DNA of 64,000 nucleotides from NCBI GenBank assembly GCA_002478865.1, contig DLJZ01000029.1, positions 52,251 to 116,250 of the forward strand. Direction: 5' to 3'. The notes below the pieces were generated by a model. That model ran no database searches and was not told where the DNA came from. It saw nothing but the letters and a program-made list of their open reading frames with translations. Below are positions 42,639 through 52,781 of this stretch, in pieces. The DNA is from Hungatella sp. UBA7603 (GTDB taxonomy: Bacteria > Bacillota > Clostridia > Lachnospirales > Lachnospiraceae). The position numbers and the translations under genes are program-made. Numbering within the stretch: position 1 is the stretch's first letter; the number at the start of each line of letters is the position of its first letter.

Positions 42639-42834
42639 AGCAATTCTCCTTTCCTTTATGAGCTCTTTGGCATGATGCCGGAAGCACCTTCTGGTATCCG
42701 GATAAGCTAGCTTACCCCCATGACCTTAAGAGCCTCCTTTTGCAAAGAGCCTTCTGAGTATACCGCAGTGTGTTTTATATAAAACCAGTGCTGCCTTACA
42801 GGCAATATACACCCAGTATTTCAACAAAGTCGCT
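42639..42834 (-). promoter_or_regulatory. structured leader before rpmJ
   Basis: The minus-strand transcript contains a long-range stem GCTCTTTG/CAAAGAGC (42750-42743 with 42669-42662), a CCGGA/TCCGG hairpin (42701-42678) and the palindrome TAAGCTAGCTTA (42703-42714). A second copy of AGGCTCTT near 42726-42733 could compete for the outer stem. It may let a ribosomal protein control rpmJ to rplQ. Confidence 0.5.
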
Positions 42835-42840
42835 CCAGCA

Positions 42841-42869
42841 TTATACCACTAATCGGCAGAAATTGCAAG
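42841..42869 (-). promoter_or_regulatory. internal promoter between infA and rpmJ
   Basis: Minus-strand TTGCAA (42864-42869), 17 bases, TATAAT (42841-42846). It should drive rpmJ, rpsM, rpsK, rpsD, rpoA and rplQ apart from the rpsJ promoter. Confidence 0.75.
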
Positions 42870-42945
42870 AGCTTTTTCCTATATATTTATTAACCCTTTA
42901 CCCTGGTGTGTCATGGCAAAAAGGTCTCTGAAGACATTATAATAA

Positions 42946-43164
42946 CTATTTATCTCTCCAGATGATTCTTCCCTTACTTAGATCATAAGGAGACATTTCA
43001 ATCGTCACCTTATCTCCAGGTAAAATACGAATGTAATTCATACGGAGCTTACCGCTAATGTGGGCCAATACCTGATGACCATTTTCCAGTTCAACCTGGA
43101 ACATAGCATTGGGAAGTTTTTCCACAACGGTTCCTTCAATTTCAATAACATCTGCTTTTGACAT
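42946..43164 (-). CDS. infA: translation initiation factor IF-1
   Basis: This 72-residue OB-fold protein ([57 protein letters not shown]) blocks the ribosomal A site during initiation. Its length and sequence are standard. It follows the KOW-domain gene by five bases, so it is transcribed with secY-adk-map. A 307-base gap with promoter and leader follows before rpmJ. Confidence 0.98.
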   Translation of the reverse strand: MSKADVIEIEGTVVEKLPNAMFQVELENGHQVLAHISGKLRMNYIRILPGDKVTIEMSPYDLSKGRIIWRDK

Positions 43165-43169
43165 AAAGC

Positions 43170-43451
43170 TTACCTCCTAACAACCTGTTCTTCTCTTTTG
43201 AAACATCGGATGAAGTATTTGATTTCTTCATCGGTGACTTTTTGCTCCTCCCGGATCTTATCACCAGGAGACTGCTTCTCCCATACCAGGGATTTTACAT
43301 GCTTTTTCTTTTTCTTCTTCGGACGGTCCAGACATCGGTATTTTCCGTCCACCAGATATATATATTCGTCTTCTTCTTTAAATATGAAGAAATAGCTACC
43401 TTTATCGTGTCCCGCAATTGATTGTACCAGTAATCCTACTTCTAATTCCAT
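43170..43451 (-). CDS. KOW-domain RNA-binding protein (L14e-like)
   Basis: The 93-residue protein starts with a KOW motif ([22 protein letters not shown], ending with [13 protein letters not shown]) and continues in a lysine-rich helix ([13 protein letters not shown]) and an acidic tail. Proteins of this type lie between map and infA in many Clostridia and are thought to bind RNA, perhaps at the ribosome. The ATG at 43451 follows AAGGAA; an ATG at 43475 overlapping map is possible and adds MEAGKELP. Confidence 0.82.
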   Translation of the reverse strand: MELEVGLLVQSIAGHDKGSYFFIFKEEDEYIYLVDGKYRCLDRPKKKKKKHVKSLVWEKQSPGDKIREEQKVTDEEIKYFIRCFKREEQVVRR

Positions 43452-43461
43452 GGGCAATTCC

Positions 43462-44226
43462 TTACCTGCTTCCATTTACCAGACTTAATATCTCCGGTTC
43501 CCCTTCAGTGATCAGAATGGTATTTTCATAATGGGCAGACAACGTTCCGTCTTCCGTTACAACGGTCCAGTCATCATCAAGCCATTCCACATCCGGTGTT
43601 CCTTCATTGATCATCGGCTCAATAGCAAGAGTCATTCCCGGTCTCAGTATGATTCCCCGTCTTTTCTGAACGAAATTCGGTACCTCAGGATCTTCATGGA
43701 GATTAGCTCCAATCCCATGCCCTACCAGATCACGGACAACACCATAGCCAAAACTTTCTGCATATTTTTGAATCGCAGCAGATATATCACCTAGATGATT
43801 GCCAGATTTTGCAAATTTAATCCCTTCGAAGAAACATTGTCTTGTCACTTCAATCAGCTGGCCTGCACTTGGAGTAATTTCTCCTATGCCATAAGTCCTT
43901 GCAGCATCAGAATGATATCCTTCATAAATGACGCCAGCATCAAGACTTACGATATCGCCTTCCTGTAGAAAACGTTTCTTATCTGGAATCCCATGAACCA
44001 CTTCGTCGTTTACGGAAACGCAAATAGACGCAGGATATCCATTATAGTTTAAAAAGGATGGCGTACAGCCGAAGCTTCTTATGATTTCTTCTCCCATATG
44101 GTCGATATCCCAGGTTGTCATTCCGGGCTTTAGAGCCTTTGAAAGTTCTTCATGGGTAATACTAAGAATCCTTCCGGCTTCTCTCATTCGTTCTATCTCT
44201 CTTGCAGATTTAATCGTAACTGACAT
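43462..44226 (-). CDS. map: methionine aminopeptidase, type I
   Basis: This 254-residue enzyme removes the N-terminal Met from new proteins. The five metal ligands lie in VSLDAGVIYEGYHSDAARTYG (two Asp), VGHGIGANLHEDP (His), TLAIEPMI (Glu) and YENTILIT (Glu). It is a short type Ia form without an N-terminal zinc finger. Starting four bases after adk, it is co-translated with it. Its stop lies just before or within the KOW gene, depending on that gene's start. Confidence 0.97.
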   Translation of the reverse strand: MSVTIKSAREIERMREAGRILSITHEELSKALKPGMTTWDIDHMGEEIIRSFGCTPSFLNYNGYPASICVSVNDEVVHGIPDKKRFLQEGDIVSLDAGVIYEGYHSDAARTYGIGEITPSAGQLIEVTRQCFFEGIKFAKSGNHLGDISAAIQKYAESFGYGVVRDLVGHGIGANLHEDPEVPNFVQKRRGIILRPGMTLAIEPMINEGTPDVEWLDDDWTVVTEDGTLSAHYENTILITEGEPEILSLVNGSR

Positions 44227-44229
44227 AAA

Positions 44230-44874
44230 CTAAGCTCCTAAAATAGAAACGATATCGGTGAACACCTTACCTAAATCTTGGGTTCCGTCAATGTCTACTA
44301 ACATGCCTTCATTCTTATAATATTCAATGAGAGGCTTTGTTTGACTGTGATAAACGGAAAGGCGTTTCTTTACCGTCTCAGGTTTGTCATCGTCTCTTAA
44401 CACAAGTTCTGAACCGCAAATATCACATATGCCTGGAACCTTGGTTGGGTTAAATAAAACGTGATATGTAGCACCGCAAGTAACGCATGCTCGGCGGCCA
44501 GACATTCTGCTGACGATATTTTCATCTGGTACATCTACGTTTATCGCAAAATCAATCTTCTGTCCCATTTCAGAGATAGCTTTCTTCAAGCATTCTGCCT
44601 GAGGAATGGTTCTTGGGAATCCGTCCAGTACGTATCCGTTGTCGCAATCTTCCTTCTGAATACGATCTATAAACATTCCTATCGTGAGTTCATCTGGAAC
44701 AAGTGCCCCTTGATCCATATATTCTTTTGCCATTTTTCCTAGTTCTGTTCCGTCTTTAATATTAGCACGGAAAATATCTCCGGTAGAAATGTGCGGAATC
44801 TGATATTTTTCAGATATCTTTTTCGCCTGAGTACCTTTACCGGCACCAGGGGCACCTAACATGATGATCTTCAT
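44230..44874 (-). CDS. adk: adenylate kinase, zinc-binding lid
   Basis: This 214-residue enzyme interconverts ATP, ADP and AMP. The P-loop [10 protein letters not shown] (residues 7-16), the AMP site STGDIFR and [11 protein letters not shown] are intact. The lid carries four cysteines (130, 133, 150, 153), so it binds structural zinc, as is common in Gram-positive bacteria. The start MKIIMLG at 44874 is preferred to the ATG directly before it. It lies between secY and map. Confidence 0.98.
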   Translation of the reverse strand: MKIIMLGAPGAGKGTQAKKISEKYQIPHISTGDIFRANIKDGTELGKMAKEYMDQGALVPDELTIGMFIDRIQKEDCDNGYVLDGFPRTIPQAECLKKAISEMGQKIDFAINVDVPDENIVSRMSGRRACVTCGATYHVLFNPTKVPGICDICGSELVLRDDDKPETVKKRLSVYHSQTKPLIEYYKNEGMLVDIDGTQDLGKVFTDIVSILGA

Positions 44875-44958
44875 CAACAGTCCCTCCTTGGAAACATAAG
44901 GTTAAATAGCACAAATTCCAAGGGAAACATGCCATGCGCGCTTCCCTTGGTTTGTGCT

Positions 44959-46281
44959 TTAATCATTCAAAAATCCTTTATAATTACGTACAAGCATCTG
45001 AGATTCTATCGCCTTTAATGTCTCAAGTACAACACTGACAATAATAATAAGTGAAGTACCTCCAAAGGATAAGTGACTTACGCTAAATAAGCCTGAAACC
45101 ATAATAGGGATAATACATATAATCGTCAAACCGCATGCACCTAGAAATACAACATAGTTTAAAATAGAGTTAAGATAATCGCTGGTAGGCTTTCCTGGAC
45201 GAATGCCCGGTATAAAGCCACCTGACTTTTTCATGTTATTTGCAACTTCCAATGGATTAAATGTAATGGAAGTATAGAAATAAGCAAATATAATGATAAG
45301 AGCCACATAAACGATCATGCCTACAGAATAGAAAGGTCTATCCACTTTAAACCAGCTGGAAGAATTAAGTGCAGTTAAGATGTGTCCACCAATACTGCTG
45401 TAGTCAATCCGGCTTCCAAAGAACTGGGAAATAACAACCGGGAAAGACATGATGGAAGAAGCAAAGATAACCGGGATAACGCCGGCTGTATTTACTTTGA
45501 GCGGAATGCTGGAGGCTTGACCGCCAACCATCTTCCGTCCCTGCATCTTTTTGGAATACTGTACAGGAATTCTTCTCTCGCCGCCCTGAAGGACAACGAC
45601 AAAAACAACAATTGCTACAATTATTGCAAATATGATAATGCCCGCAATGGCTACCAATGCTACTGATTTACCAGTCATGAATCTGGTATATAAGGTTGAT
45701 GCATCGGAAGGGAAGCTAGAGATAATGTTAAATAAAAGGACGATGGAAATACCATTTCCCACACCATTCTCTGTGATACGCTCACCAATCCACATAAGGA
45801 GTGCACTACCAGCAGTCATAGTAGCAACTGCAATGATAATACTTAAAGCACTAAAATCTTTCAACAGTCCCTGGCCGCCGAATCCAATCGCCATAGCGAT
45901 GGACTCGATTAATGCCAGACCAACTGTTACATAACGGGTGTATTCTGCTATCTTCTTTCTACCATCTTCACCATCTTTTTGCATCTCCTCAAGTTTGGGG
46001 ATAGCAATAGTTAAAAGCTGCATGATAATGGAAGAAGTGATGTAAGGGGTAATGCTCAAGGCAAAAACAGACATGTTCGTAAAAGAACTACCTGTCATGG
46101 CGTTAAAAAAACCAAACGCATCGTTGTTCTGCCGAGCAAAAAAATCTTTAAAAAAGCTTGTTTCAACTCCTGGAATCGGTAACTGTGAACCAATTCTAGT
46201 AACCACCAGCATCATGAATGTGAAGATAAGTTTCTGTCTTACATCCTTGATCTTAAATGCATTACGGAGTGTTTTCAACAT
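44959..46281 (-). CDS. secY: preprotein translocase subunit SecY
   Basis: The 440-residue channel protein has ten membrane helices, the plug region around QLPIPGVETSFFKDFF, the translocation signatures (GIGVGNGIS-like ENGVGNGISIVLLFNI) and the cytosolic loop VVLQGGERRIPVQYSKKMQGRKMVGGQASSIPLKVN. It forms the Sec channel with SecE and SecG. It starts one base after rplO, so the two are coupled. Length is normal. Confidence 0.98.
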   Translation of the reverse strand: MLKTLRNAFKIKDVRQKLIFTFMMLVVTRIGSQLPIPGVETSFFKDFFARQNNDAFGFFNAMTGSSFTNMSVFALSITPYITSSIIMQLLTIAIPKLEEMQKDGEDGRKKIAEYTRYVTVGLALIESIAMAIGFGGQGLLKDFSALSIIIAVATMTAGSALLMWIGERITENGVGNGISIVLLFNIISSFPSDASTLYTRFMTGKSVALVAIAGIIIFAIIVAIVVFVVVLQGGERRIPVQYSKKMQGRKMVGGQASSIPLKVNTAGVIPVIFASSIMSFPVVISQFFGSRIDYSSIGGHILTALNSSSWFKVDRPFYSVGMIVYVALIIIFAYFYTSITFNPLEVANNMKKSGGFIPGIRPGKPTSDYLNSILNYVVFLGACGLTIICIIPIMVSGLFSVSHLSFGGTSLIIIVSVVLETLKAIESQMLVRNYKGFLND

Positions 46282-46282
46282 A

Positions 46283-46723
46283 TTAGATCACCTCGCAGGT
46301 TCCACCTAAAGCCACGATTTTGGTTTTTGCGCCTTCGCTGAAAGCATCCACCTTTACTGTAAGCTTTTTGGTTAATTCTCCATTTCCAAGGATCTTAACA
46401 CCATCACGTGGATTCTTAACGATTCCACTTTCTAGTAATGTTTCAACAGTAACAACTGTACCGTCTTCAAAACTATCCAAAGCGCTTACATTTATGCCGA
46501 TAATTGTCTTAGAGTTTCTGTTTGTAAAGCCTCTCTTCGGAATACGTCTGTATAAAGGCATCTGTCCGCCTTCAAAACCAGGTCTTGTAGCTCCAGAACG
46601 AGCTTTCTGTCCTTTATGACCTTTACCTGCAGTCTTACCGTTACCTGAACCATGGCCACGGCCTCTTCTGAAATTATCGCTGTGTTTAGAACCTAACGCA
46701 GGCTGTAAATTTGATAAATCCAT
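46283..46723 (-). CDS. rplO: 50S ribosomal protein L15
   Basis: This 146-residue protein starts [14 protein letters not shown] and has the glycine-rich N-terminal arm ([22 protein letters not shown]) that winds into 23S rRNA, then [17 protein letters not shown]. The ATG at 46723 follows AAGGAGG; a GTG nine bases upstream is also in frame. It lies between rpmD and secY as usual. Confidence 0.97.
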   Translation of the reverse strand: MDLSNLQPALGSKHSDNFRRGRGHGSGNGKTAGKGHKGQKARSGATRPGFEGGQMPLYRRIPKRGFTNRNSKTIIGINVSALDSFEDGTVVTVETLLESGIVKNPRDGVKILGNGELTKKLTVKVDAFSEGAKTKIVALGGTCEVI

Positions 46724-46749
46724 CGCTTGCACCTCCTTACTGTATTTTC

Positions 46750-46932
46750 TTAAATCTCTTCTACTTTTACTAAATGACGCACGTTGGCGATCATACCTCT
46801 CACCGCTTCGTTATTCGGCATCTCAACTGTTTTATGAAGCTTCTTTAAGCCTAATGCTAAAACAGTTGCTTTGTGCTTCGGAACTGCACCGATCGGGGAT
46901 TTCACCAATGTGATTTTTAACTTATCTGCCAT
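46750..46932 (-). CDS. rpmD: 50S ribosomal protein L30
   Basis: This 60-residue protein has the short bacterial L30 fold ([35 protein letters not shown], then IRGM-like [16 protein letters not shown]). Its length is typical. It lies 13 bases after rpsE. Confidence 0.98.
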   Translation of the reverse strand: MADKLKITLVKSPIGAVPKHKATVLALGLKKLHKTVEMPNNEAVRGMIANVRHLVKVEEI

Positions 46933-46945
46933 CTTCTTATCCTCC

Positions 46946-47455
46946 TTAGCCTAAAATCTCTTCTACAGTTTTACCGCGAAGTCTTGCAACTTCCTCAGGA
47001 GTCTTTAACTGAGTCAATCCTTTGATTGTTGCTAAAACAACATTAGTTTTATTGTTAGAGCCCATAGACTTTGTACGGATATTCTTAATTCCTGCAAGCT
47101 CAACTACTGCACGAGCAGGGCCTCCTGCGATAACTCCAGTACCTTCTGAAGCTCTCTTTAAAAGTACAGATGCACTTCCAAATTTTCCGATTAGGTCATG
47201 GGGAATACTGTTGTTTTCGTCTATAGGAACACTAACCATGTTCTTAACAGCAGCCTCTTTTCCTTTACGAATTGCTTCTGGAACTTCACCGGCTTTACCA
47301 AGACCTGCACCTACGCGGCCATTGCCATCACCTACGACTACTAAAGCAGAGAATCTCATGGTACGTCCACCTTTAACGGTTTTAGATACACGCTTGATAG
47401 CAACTACTCTGTCGTTTAATTCTACCTGATTTGCATCAACAATTGTACGTTTCAC
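46946..47455 (-). CDS. rpsE: 30S ribosomal protein S5
   Basis: This 169-residue protein has the S5 double-stranded RNA-binding N-terminus ([37 protein letters not shown]) and the C-terminal domain ([22 protein letters not shown]). It helps decoding accuracy and is the classic site of spectinomycin resistance; loop residues appear unchanged (KTVKGGR). It is 20 bases after rplR. Confidence 0.98.
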   Translation of the reverse strand: MKRTIVDANQVELNDRVVAIKRVSKTVKGGRTMRFSALVVVGDGNGRVGAGLGKAGEVPEAIRKGKEAAVKNMVSVPIDENNSIPHDLIGKFGSASVLLKRASEGTGVIAGGPARAVVELAGIKNIRTKSMGSNNKTNVVLATIKGLTQLKTPEEVARLRGKTVEEILG

Positions 47456-47475
47456 GCTGTCATTCTCCTCTCTAC

Positions 47476-47844
47476 TTAGAATTCCAGACCAGCTTCTCTT
47501 GCTGCGTCTGCTAATGCCTGAATTTTACCCTGATATATAAAACCGCCTCTGTCAAAGACAACTTCTTTGATACCTTTTTCAATGGCTCTCTTAGCCACGA
47601 TGGTACCTACATATGCTGCAGCATCAACGTCGTTAGTTTTCTCTAATTCTGCCTTTACTTCTTTTTCTACTGTAGAAGCAGTGACTAAAGTCTTACCAAC
47701 TGTATCGTCAATAATTTGAGCATACATATGATTATTGCTTCTAAACACAGCTAAACGCGGTCTTACTGCAGTGCCTGCAAAACGATTACGAATTCTGTTA
47801 TGCTTTTTAACGCGAACTTTGCTTCTTGACTGTTTGCTAACCAT
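47476..47844 (-). CDS. rplR: 50S ribosomal protein L18
   Basis: This 122-residue 5S rRNA-binding protein has a basic N-terminus ([22 protein letters not shown]) and the core [20 protein letters not shown] and [26 protein letters not shown]. Length and position between rplF and rpsE are standard. Confidence 0.98.
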   Translation of the reverse strand: MVSKQSRSKVRVKKHNRIRNRFAGTAVRPRLAVFRSNNHMYAQIIDDTVGKTLVTASTVEKEVKAELEKTNDVDAAAYVGTIVAKRAIEKGIKEVVFDRGGFIYQGKIQALADAAREAGLEF

Positions 47845-47861
47845 CTTTATACCCTCCTTAA

Positions 47862-48404
47862 TTATTTCTTACCAGTCTTACCAACTTTACGTCTGATTAC
47901 TTCGTCAGCATACTTGATACCCTTGCCCTTATAAGGTTCAGGTCTTCTCTTATCTCTGATTTCAGCAGCGTACTGGCCTACTTTTTCTTTATCGATACCT
48001 TTAACAAAAATGATGTTCTGACCTTCCATAGTGGCTTCGATGCCTTCTGGATCAATCATTTCAACTGGATGAGAGTAACCAAGAGACAGGATCAACTTGT
48101 CGCCCTGTTTCTGAGCTCTGTAACCAACACCGTTGATTTCCAGCTTCTTCTCATAGCCGCTAGTAACACCAACAACCATATTGTTAACAAGTGTTCTAGT
48201 CAGACCATGTAAAGATTTCATTCTCTTTAAGTCATTTGGTCTGGTAACTAAGATATGACCATCTTCTTCTTTGATTGTCATCTCTACAGGTAAATCTCTC
48301 TCAAGAGTTCCCTTAGGACCTTTTACAGTCACTTTATTATTTTCTGCGATTGTTACAGTTACTTCTGCTGGAATCGCGATAGGCATTCTTCCGATACGTG
48401 ACAT
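47862..48404 (-). CDS. rplF: 50S ribosomal protein L6
   Basis: This 180-residue protein has two repeated alpha-beta domains ([15 protein letters not shown], then [16 protein letters not shown]) and the conserved end [28 protein letters not shown]. It sits near the factor-binding region of the large subunit. Starting about 67 bases after rpsH, it precedes rplR. Confidence 0.98.
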   Translation of the reverse strand: MSRIGRMPIAIPAEVTVTIAENNKVTVKGPKGTLERDLPVEMTIKEEDGHILVTRPNDLKRMKSLHGLTRTLVNNMVVGVTSGYEKKLEINGVGYRAQKQGDKLILSLGYSHPVEMIDPEGIEATMEGQNIIFVKGIDKEKVGQYAAEIRDKRRPEPYKGKGIKYADEVIRRKVGKTGKK

Positions 48405-48471
48405 GCCGTTTACCTCCTTAAATTCTCGGAAGGAACGTTTCGTTCCCTCTGTTTTCAGATGCTTTTGTTAA

Positions 48472-48873
48472 TTACCAAACGAATGCAAGAACTTCTCCGC
48501 CAACATTCAAGCTGCGTGCTACTTTATCAGTAATTACGCCCTGATTTGTGGAGATAATTGCGATTCCTAAACCACCAAGTACTTTAGGTAACTCCTCTTT
48601 GTTTGCGTATACACGTAAACCTGGCTTGGAGATTCTCTTAATACCTGTTATGATTTTTTCATTTTTATCTTTACCGTACTTTAAAGTGATTCTGATTGAC
48701 TGGAATGCACCGTCTTCTACGATATCATATTTTTTAACGTATCCCTCTTTCACAAGGATATCAGCAATAGCTAATTTCATCTTGGATGAAGGTACATCTA
48801 CTGTATCATGTTTGGCAGTATTTGCGTTACGTACTCTTGTAAGCATATCTGCAATTGGATCGCTCATTGTCAT
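48472..48873 (-). CDS. rpsH: 30S ribosomal protein S8
   Basis: This 133-residue primary 16S-binding protein starts [18 protein letters not shown] and ends with the conserved [26 protein letters not shown]. In other bacteria S8 represses the spc genes by binding their mRNA. Two start codons (ATG 48873 and 48867) are possible; AAGGAGG lies 10 bases before the first. Confidence 0.97.
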   Translation of the reverse strand: MTMSDPIADMLTRVRNANTAKHDTVDVPSSKMKLAIADILVKEGYVKKYDIVEDGAFQSIRITLKYGKDKNEKIITGIKRISKPGLRVYANKEELPKVLGGLGIAIISTNQGVITDKVARSLNVGGEVLAFVW

Positions 48874-48897
48874 TTTGAAATTGCCTCCTTCCTAATT

Positions 48898-49083
48898 TTA
48901 CCAGCTAGCTTTTTTAACACCTGGGATCTGACCCTTGTATGCTAATTCACGGAAGCAGATTCTGCAAACTCCGTATTTTCTTAAATAAGCATGTGGACGA
49001 CCGCAGATTCTGCAACGATTATATTCTCTTGAGGAGAATTTTGCTGGTTTCTGCTGTTTGATCTTCATTGAAGTCTTAGCCAT
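48898..49083 (-). CDS. rpsN: 30S ribosomal protein S14, zinc type
   Basis: This 61-residue protein is the short zinc form with Cys24, Cys27, Cys40 and Cys43 (CRICG and CRICF). It is assembled late in the 30S head. Firmicutes often encode a zinc-free copy elsewhere; none lies here. It is 14 bases after rplE. Confidence 0.98.
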   Translation of the reverse strand: MAKTSMKIKQQKPAKFSSREYNRCRICGRPHAYLRKYGVCRICFRELAYKGQIPGVKKASW

Positions 49084-49097
49084 GATTATTCCTCCTA

Positions 49098-49637
49098 CTA
49101 TTTTGCAAATGGCATATTGAATAATGTCAAAAGTTCACGGGCTTCTTCGTCTGTCTTAGCGGTAGTAACAAAAATAATGTCCATACCTCTTACCTTGTCA
49201 ACTTTATCGTACTCAATTTCAGGGAAAATAAGCTGTTCCTTGATACCAAGTGCAAAGTTACCTCTACCATCAAATGCATTGGCATTAACGCCTCTAAAGT
49301 CACGTACACGAGGAAGTGCAAGGTTGATCAGACGATCAGCAAATTCATACATTCTCTTACCACGTAATGTTACTTTACAACCGATTGGCATACCTTCTCT
49401 AAGTTTGAAGTTAGCAATTGATTTCTTAGCCTTTGTTAAGACTGCCTTCTGACCGGAGATAATCTCTAAATCTCTGACTGCAGAGTCTAAAACCTTGGCA
49501 TTATCTTTTGCTTCACCAATACCCATATTGATGACAATCTTATCTAACTTTGGCACTTCCATAACGTTCTTGTAGCCAAATTTCTTGATCATAGCTTCTA
49601 CGATCTCTGTATTGTAAGTCTCTTTTAATCTAGCCAA
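49098..49637 (-). CDS. rplE: 50S ribosomal protein L5
   Basis: This 179-residue 5S rRNA-binding protein has [50 protein letters not shown] and the end [23 protein letters not shown]. It forms the bridge to the small subunit head. Length and place between rplX and rpsN are standard. Confidence 0.98.
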   Translation of the reverse strand: MARLKETYNTEIVEAMIKKFGYKNVMEVPKLDKIVINMGIGEAKDNAKVLDSAVRDLEIISGQKAVLTKAKKSIANFKLREGMPIGCKVTLRGKRMYEFADRLINLALPRVRDFRGVNANAFDGRGNFALGIKEQLIFPEIEYDKVDKVRGMDIIFVTTAKTDEEARELLTLFNMPFAK

Positions 49638-49658
49638 TTTTTATTCCTCCTCTCCGAA

Positions 49659-49964
49659 TTAGTCAATTACCTTACCGGTTGCTTTTGCAACACGTACTTT
49701 TTTACCATCTTTAACTTCAAAGCCAACTCTTGTTGCTGTTCCGTTAACAACGAGCATAACGTTTGAAATATCAAATGCAGCTTCCTTCTGAACGATTCCG
49801 CCCTGCTGATTGCCTGCACTTGGCTTCACATGCTTTGTAATCATGTTAACACCTTCAACGGTTACTTTGTTGTTCTTAGCATCTACATTAAGAACCTTAC
49901 CCTGTTTGTTTCTATCTTTACCTGCGATAACTTTAACCAGGTCATCTCTTTTAATTTTATGCAC
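49659..49964 (-). CDS. rplX: 50S ribosomal protein L24
   Basis: This 101-residue protein has the N-terminal KOW domain (MHKIKRDDLVKVIAGKDRNKQGKV) and the conserved GVNMITKHVKPSAGNQQGGIV. It is an assembly initiator near the exit tunnel. It follows rplN by 14 bases. Confidence 0.98.
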   Translation of the reverse strand: MHKIKRDDLVKVIAGKDRNKQGKVLNVDAKNNKVTVEGVNMITKHVKPSAGNQQGGIVQKEAAFDISNVMLVVNGTATRVGFEVKDGKKVRVAKATGKVID

Positions 49965-49978
49965 AGTCCGACACCTCC

Positions 49979-50347
49979 TTATAATACTTCTGGAGCTAAG
50001 GAAACAATCTTCATGAAATGCTTCTCTCTTAACTCTCTGGCAACCGGCCCAAAGATACGAGTTCCTTTTGGAGTCTTGTCATCTTTGATAATTACGGCAG
50101 CATTCTCATCGAACTTGATATAGGAACCGTCTTTACGGCGTGCGCCCTTTACAGTACGTACAACAACGGCCTTAACTACATCGCCTTTCTTTACAACACC
50201 ACCAGGTGTTGCATCTTTAACGGTGGCAACGATAATATCACCAATACTAGCATATCTTCTTGTAGATCCACCCATAACACGGATGCAAAGAAGTTCCTTT
50301 GCACCGGTATTATCAGCAACCCTTAATCTGGTCTCCTGCTGAATCAT
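49979..50347 (-). CDS. rplN: 50S ribosomal protein L14
   Basis: This 122-residue protein has [28 protein letters not shown] and [30 protein letters not shown], the invariant L14 segments. It lies at the subunit interface and binds the silencing factor RsfS. It follows rpsQ by 23 bases. Confidence 0.98.
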   Translation of the reverse strand: MIQQETRLRVADNTGAKELLCIRVMGGSTRRYASIGDIIVATVKDATPGGVVKKGDVVKAVVVRTVKGARRKDGSYIKFDENAAVIIKDDKTPKGTRIFGPVARELREKHFMKIVSLAPEVL

Positions 50348-50370
50348 GCCTGTTACTCCTTCCTAGCAAA

Positions 50371-50625
50371 TTATTTCGCTCTCTCTATAACCTCAACAAG
50401 TCTCCATCTTTTATCTTTAGATAGTGGTCTTGTCTCCATTACTTTTACGGTATCGCCCATGTTGCAATCATTGTTCTCATCATGAGCTTTTAATTTATAC
50501 GTTCTTTTTACGATCTTGCCGTATAAAGGATGTTCTACATGGTCTTCAATAGCAACTACGATAGTTTTATCCATCTTGTCACTTACAACCTTACCAGTAC
50601 GGGTTTTTCTAAGATTTCTCTCCAC
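50371..50625 (-). CDS. rpsQ: 30S ribosomal protein S17
   Basis: This 84-residue OB-fold protein starts [28 protein letters not shown] and has the [19 protein letters not shown] core. It is an early 16S-binding protein. A 93-base gap from rpmC upstream shows no clear terminator. Confidence 0.98.
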   Translation of the reverse strand: MERNLRKTRTGKVVSDKMDKTIVVAIEDHVEHPLYGKIVKRTYKLKAHDENNDCNMGDTVKVMETRPLSKDKRWRLVEVIERAK

Positions 50626-50718
50626 GTTAGGTATTCTCCTTTCGAGTTTATGGCCTCATCGGCCCTATCTATAAGTTTACACGCACTCGTGTGTGTCATG
50701 CTTTTATGAAATAACAAT

Positions 50719-50925
50719 TTAAGCTAACTTTGCTCTCTCAGTTATAACAGTTTGGATTCTAGCAATGTTCTTGCGAACATCTTTGATCCTGGTTGTGTTA
50801 TCAAGCTGATTGGTTGCATTCTGAAATCTTAAATTAAAAAGTTCTTTCTTAGCAGCTACTAATTCTGTATTCAGTTCAGAAACTGATTTTGCTTTTAATT
50901 CTTCTACATACTTATTAGTTTTCAC
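50719..50925 (-). CDS. rpmC: 50S ribosomal protein L29
   Basis: This 68-residue helical hairpin protein ([36 protein letters not shown]) lies at the exit tunnel mouth, where it helps dock SRP and trigger factor. It starts two bases after rplP. Confidence 0.98.
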   Translation of the reverse strand: MKTNKYVEELKAKSVSELNTELVAAKKELFNLRFQNATNQLDNTTRIKDVRKNIARIQTVITERAKLA

Positions 50926-50927
50926 TG

Positions 50928-51353
50928 TTATTCACCGCCTTCTAAATCTGCTTTAGCAGCAATTTTACATCTGCATGGTAATTTGTGCATAGCAAGACGT
51001 AAAGCTTCACGTGCTGTTTCTTCAGGTACTCCAGCGATCTCGAATAATACACGGCCTGGTTTTACTACTGCTACCCAGTATTCCAGACTGCCCTTACCGG
51101 AACCCATTCGGGTTTCTGCTGGTTTTGCTGTTACAGGTTTATCCGGGAAGATTTTAATCCAAACTTTACCACCACGCTTGATGTAACGAGTCATGGCAAC
51201 ACGGGCTGCCTCGATCTGGTTAGATCTGATCCAACATGGCTCTAAAGAGACTAAACCGAACTCACCGTTGCTGATCTTATTGCCTCTTAAAGCTTTACCA
51301 GCCATGTTTCCACGGAACTGTTTACGACGTTTAACTCTTTTTGGCATTAACAT
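50928..51353 (-). CDS. rplP: 50S ribosomal protein L16
   Basis: This 141-residue protein has [13 protein letters not shown] after a two-residue MLM start, [32 protein letters not shown], and [25 protein letters not shown], the region near the peptidyl-transferase centre. The first ATG (51353) overlaps the rpsC stop by one base and is seven bases after GGGAGAG, so it is preferred. Confidence 0.97.
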   Translation of the reverse strand: MLMPKRVKRRKQFRGNMAGKALRGNKISNGEFGLVSLEPCWIRSNQIEAARVAMTRYIKRGGKVWIKIFPDKPVTAKPAETRMGSGKGSLEYWVAVVKPGRVLFEIAGVPEETAREALRLAMHKLPCRCKIAAKADLEGGE

Positions 51354-52009
51354 TATTTATCTCTCCCTTCCTTGTTTCCTTTAGTTGGAAGTACTTCACC
51401 ATTATAGATCCAAACCTTAACACCGACCTTACCGAAGGTTGTATCTGCTTCAGCGAAACCGTAGTCAATATCTGCTCTTAATGTCTGTAACGGAATTGTT
51501 CCCTCGCTGTAGGACTCGCTACGAGCCATATCTGCACCGCCAAGACGGCCTGCAACTGCAGTTTTGATACCCTTAATACCAGTCTTCATAGAACGACCCA
51601 TAGTGGATTTCAACGCACGACGGAATGATACACGATTTACTAACTGCTGAGCGATAGATTCAGCAACAAGCTGAGCATCTTTATCTGGTCTTTTAATTTC
51701 TTTAATATCAACAAATAACTTCTTATCTGTAAGTTTCTGAACTTCAACTTTTAATCTCTCAATTTCAGAACCACCCTTGCCAATTACAACACCTGGTTTA
51801 GCTGTGTGGATAATAACTTTAACTCGGTCAGATGATCTTTCAATTTCAATATGAGAAATGCCAGCGCTGTATAATCTCTTCTTCAGAAATTTTCTGATCG
51901 CATAATCTTCTACTAAGTTGTCTGCGAAATCAGCTTCAGCATACCATTTTGAGTCCCAGTCTTTAATAACACCGACTCTTAAGCCGTGTGGATTAACTTT
52001 CTGTCCCAT
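51353..52009 (-). CDS. rpsC: 30S ribosomal protein S3
   Basis: This 218-residue protein has [24 protein letters not shown], the KH domain [20 protein letters not shown] and the end [22 protein letters not shown]. It lines the mRNA entry tunnel and acts in unwinding. It is 12 bases after rplV. Confidence 0.98.
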   Translation of the reverse strand: MGQKVNPHGLRVGVIKDWDSKWYAEADFADNLVEDYAIRKFLKKRLYSAGISHIEIERSSDRVKVIIHTAKPGVVIGKGGSEIERLKVEVQKLTDKKLFVDIKEIKRPDKDAQLVAESIAQQLVNRVSFRRALKSTMGRSMKTGIKGIKTAVAGRLGGADMARSESYSEGTIPLQTLRADIDYGFAEADTTFGKVGVKVWIYNGEVLPTKGNKEGRDK

Positions 52010-52020
52010 TATTTGCCTCC

Positions 52021-52407
52021 TTATCTTTCATTAAGCACAACCGTGATGTGGCTCATTCTTTTTTCAATTCTATAAGCGCGGCCCTGTGCTCTCGGTTTTA
52101 CTCTCTTCATTGTTGGTCCCTTGTTAGCAAAACATTCTTCAACATAAAGCTTTGTTGGGTCCATTCCATTGTTATTTTCAGCATTAGCTAATGCTGATTT
52201 TAATAACTTTTCTATTAAAGTAGAAGCATATCTGGGATTGTAAAGCACAATACCAAGTGCTGTCTGAACGTCCTTGCCTCTGATAGCGTCTAATACGAAA
52301 CATGCTTTCTGAACAGATACTCTAGCATAGGATAACTTTGCTGACGGTCTCATGTCCTTCTCGGCATTTCTTTCTCTCTTAATCTGGCTTCTATGTCCTT
52401 TAGCCAT
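52021..52407 (-). CDS. rplV: 50S ribosomal protein L22
   Basis: This 128-residue protein has [29 protein letters not shown] and the tunnel loop near [22 protein letters not shown]. The loop tip lies in the exit tunnel, where macrolide-resistance changes arise; nothing unusual is seen. The 73-base gap from rpsS holds short palindromes (AGTCCTAAGGACT near 52450). Confidence 0.98.
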   Translation of the reverse strand: MAKGHRSQIKRERNAEKDMRPSAKLSYARVSVQKACFVLDAIRGKDVQTALGIVLYNPRYASTLIEKLLKSALANAENNNGMDPTKLYVEECFANKGPTMKRVKPRAQGRAYRIEKRMSHITVVLNER

Positions 52408-52480
52408 GGTAATCCTCCTTTCAACTATAACGCCCTTTGGGAGTCCTTAGGACTGCCCGGAGGGAGTCTGTTTCTTTTAT

Positions 52481-52762
52481 TTACTTACGACCAGACTTTT
52501 TCTCGTCTTTGCCATGTCCTCTGTAAGTTCTAGTAGCAACGAATTCACCCAGTTTATGTCCAACCATATCTTCGGTAACATATACTGGAACGTGTTTTCT
52601 GCCATCATGAACTGCAATTGTATGTCCAACCATCTGTGGGAAGATTGTAGAACGGCGTGACCAGGTCTTAATTACCTGTTTCTGTCCTGCTGCGTTCATA
52701 ACATCTACTTTTTTGAGTAAATGTGCATCTGCAAATGGTCCTTTTTTAAGTGAGCGAGCCAT
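52481..52762 (-). CDS. rpsS: 30S ribosomal protein S19
   Basis: This 93-residue head protein starts [19 protein letters not shown] and has the [37 protein letters not shown] core. Length is normal. It is 19 bases after rplB. Confidence 0.98.
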   Translation of the reverse strand: MARSLKKGPFADAHLLKKVDVMNAAGQKQVIKTWSRRSTIFPQMVGHTIAVHDGRKHVPVYVTEDMVGHKLGEFVATRTYRGHGKDEKKSGRK

Positions 52763-52781
52763 AGATTCTAACCTCCTTCAA

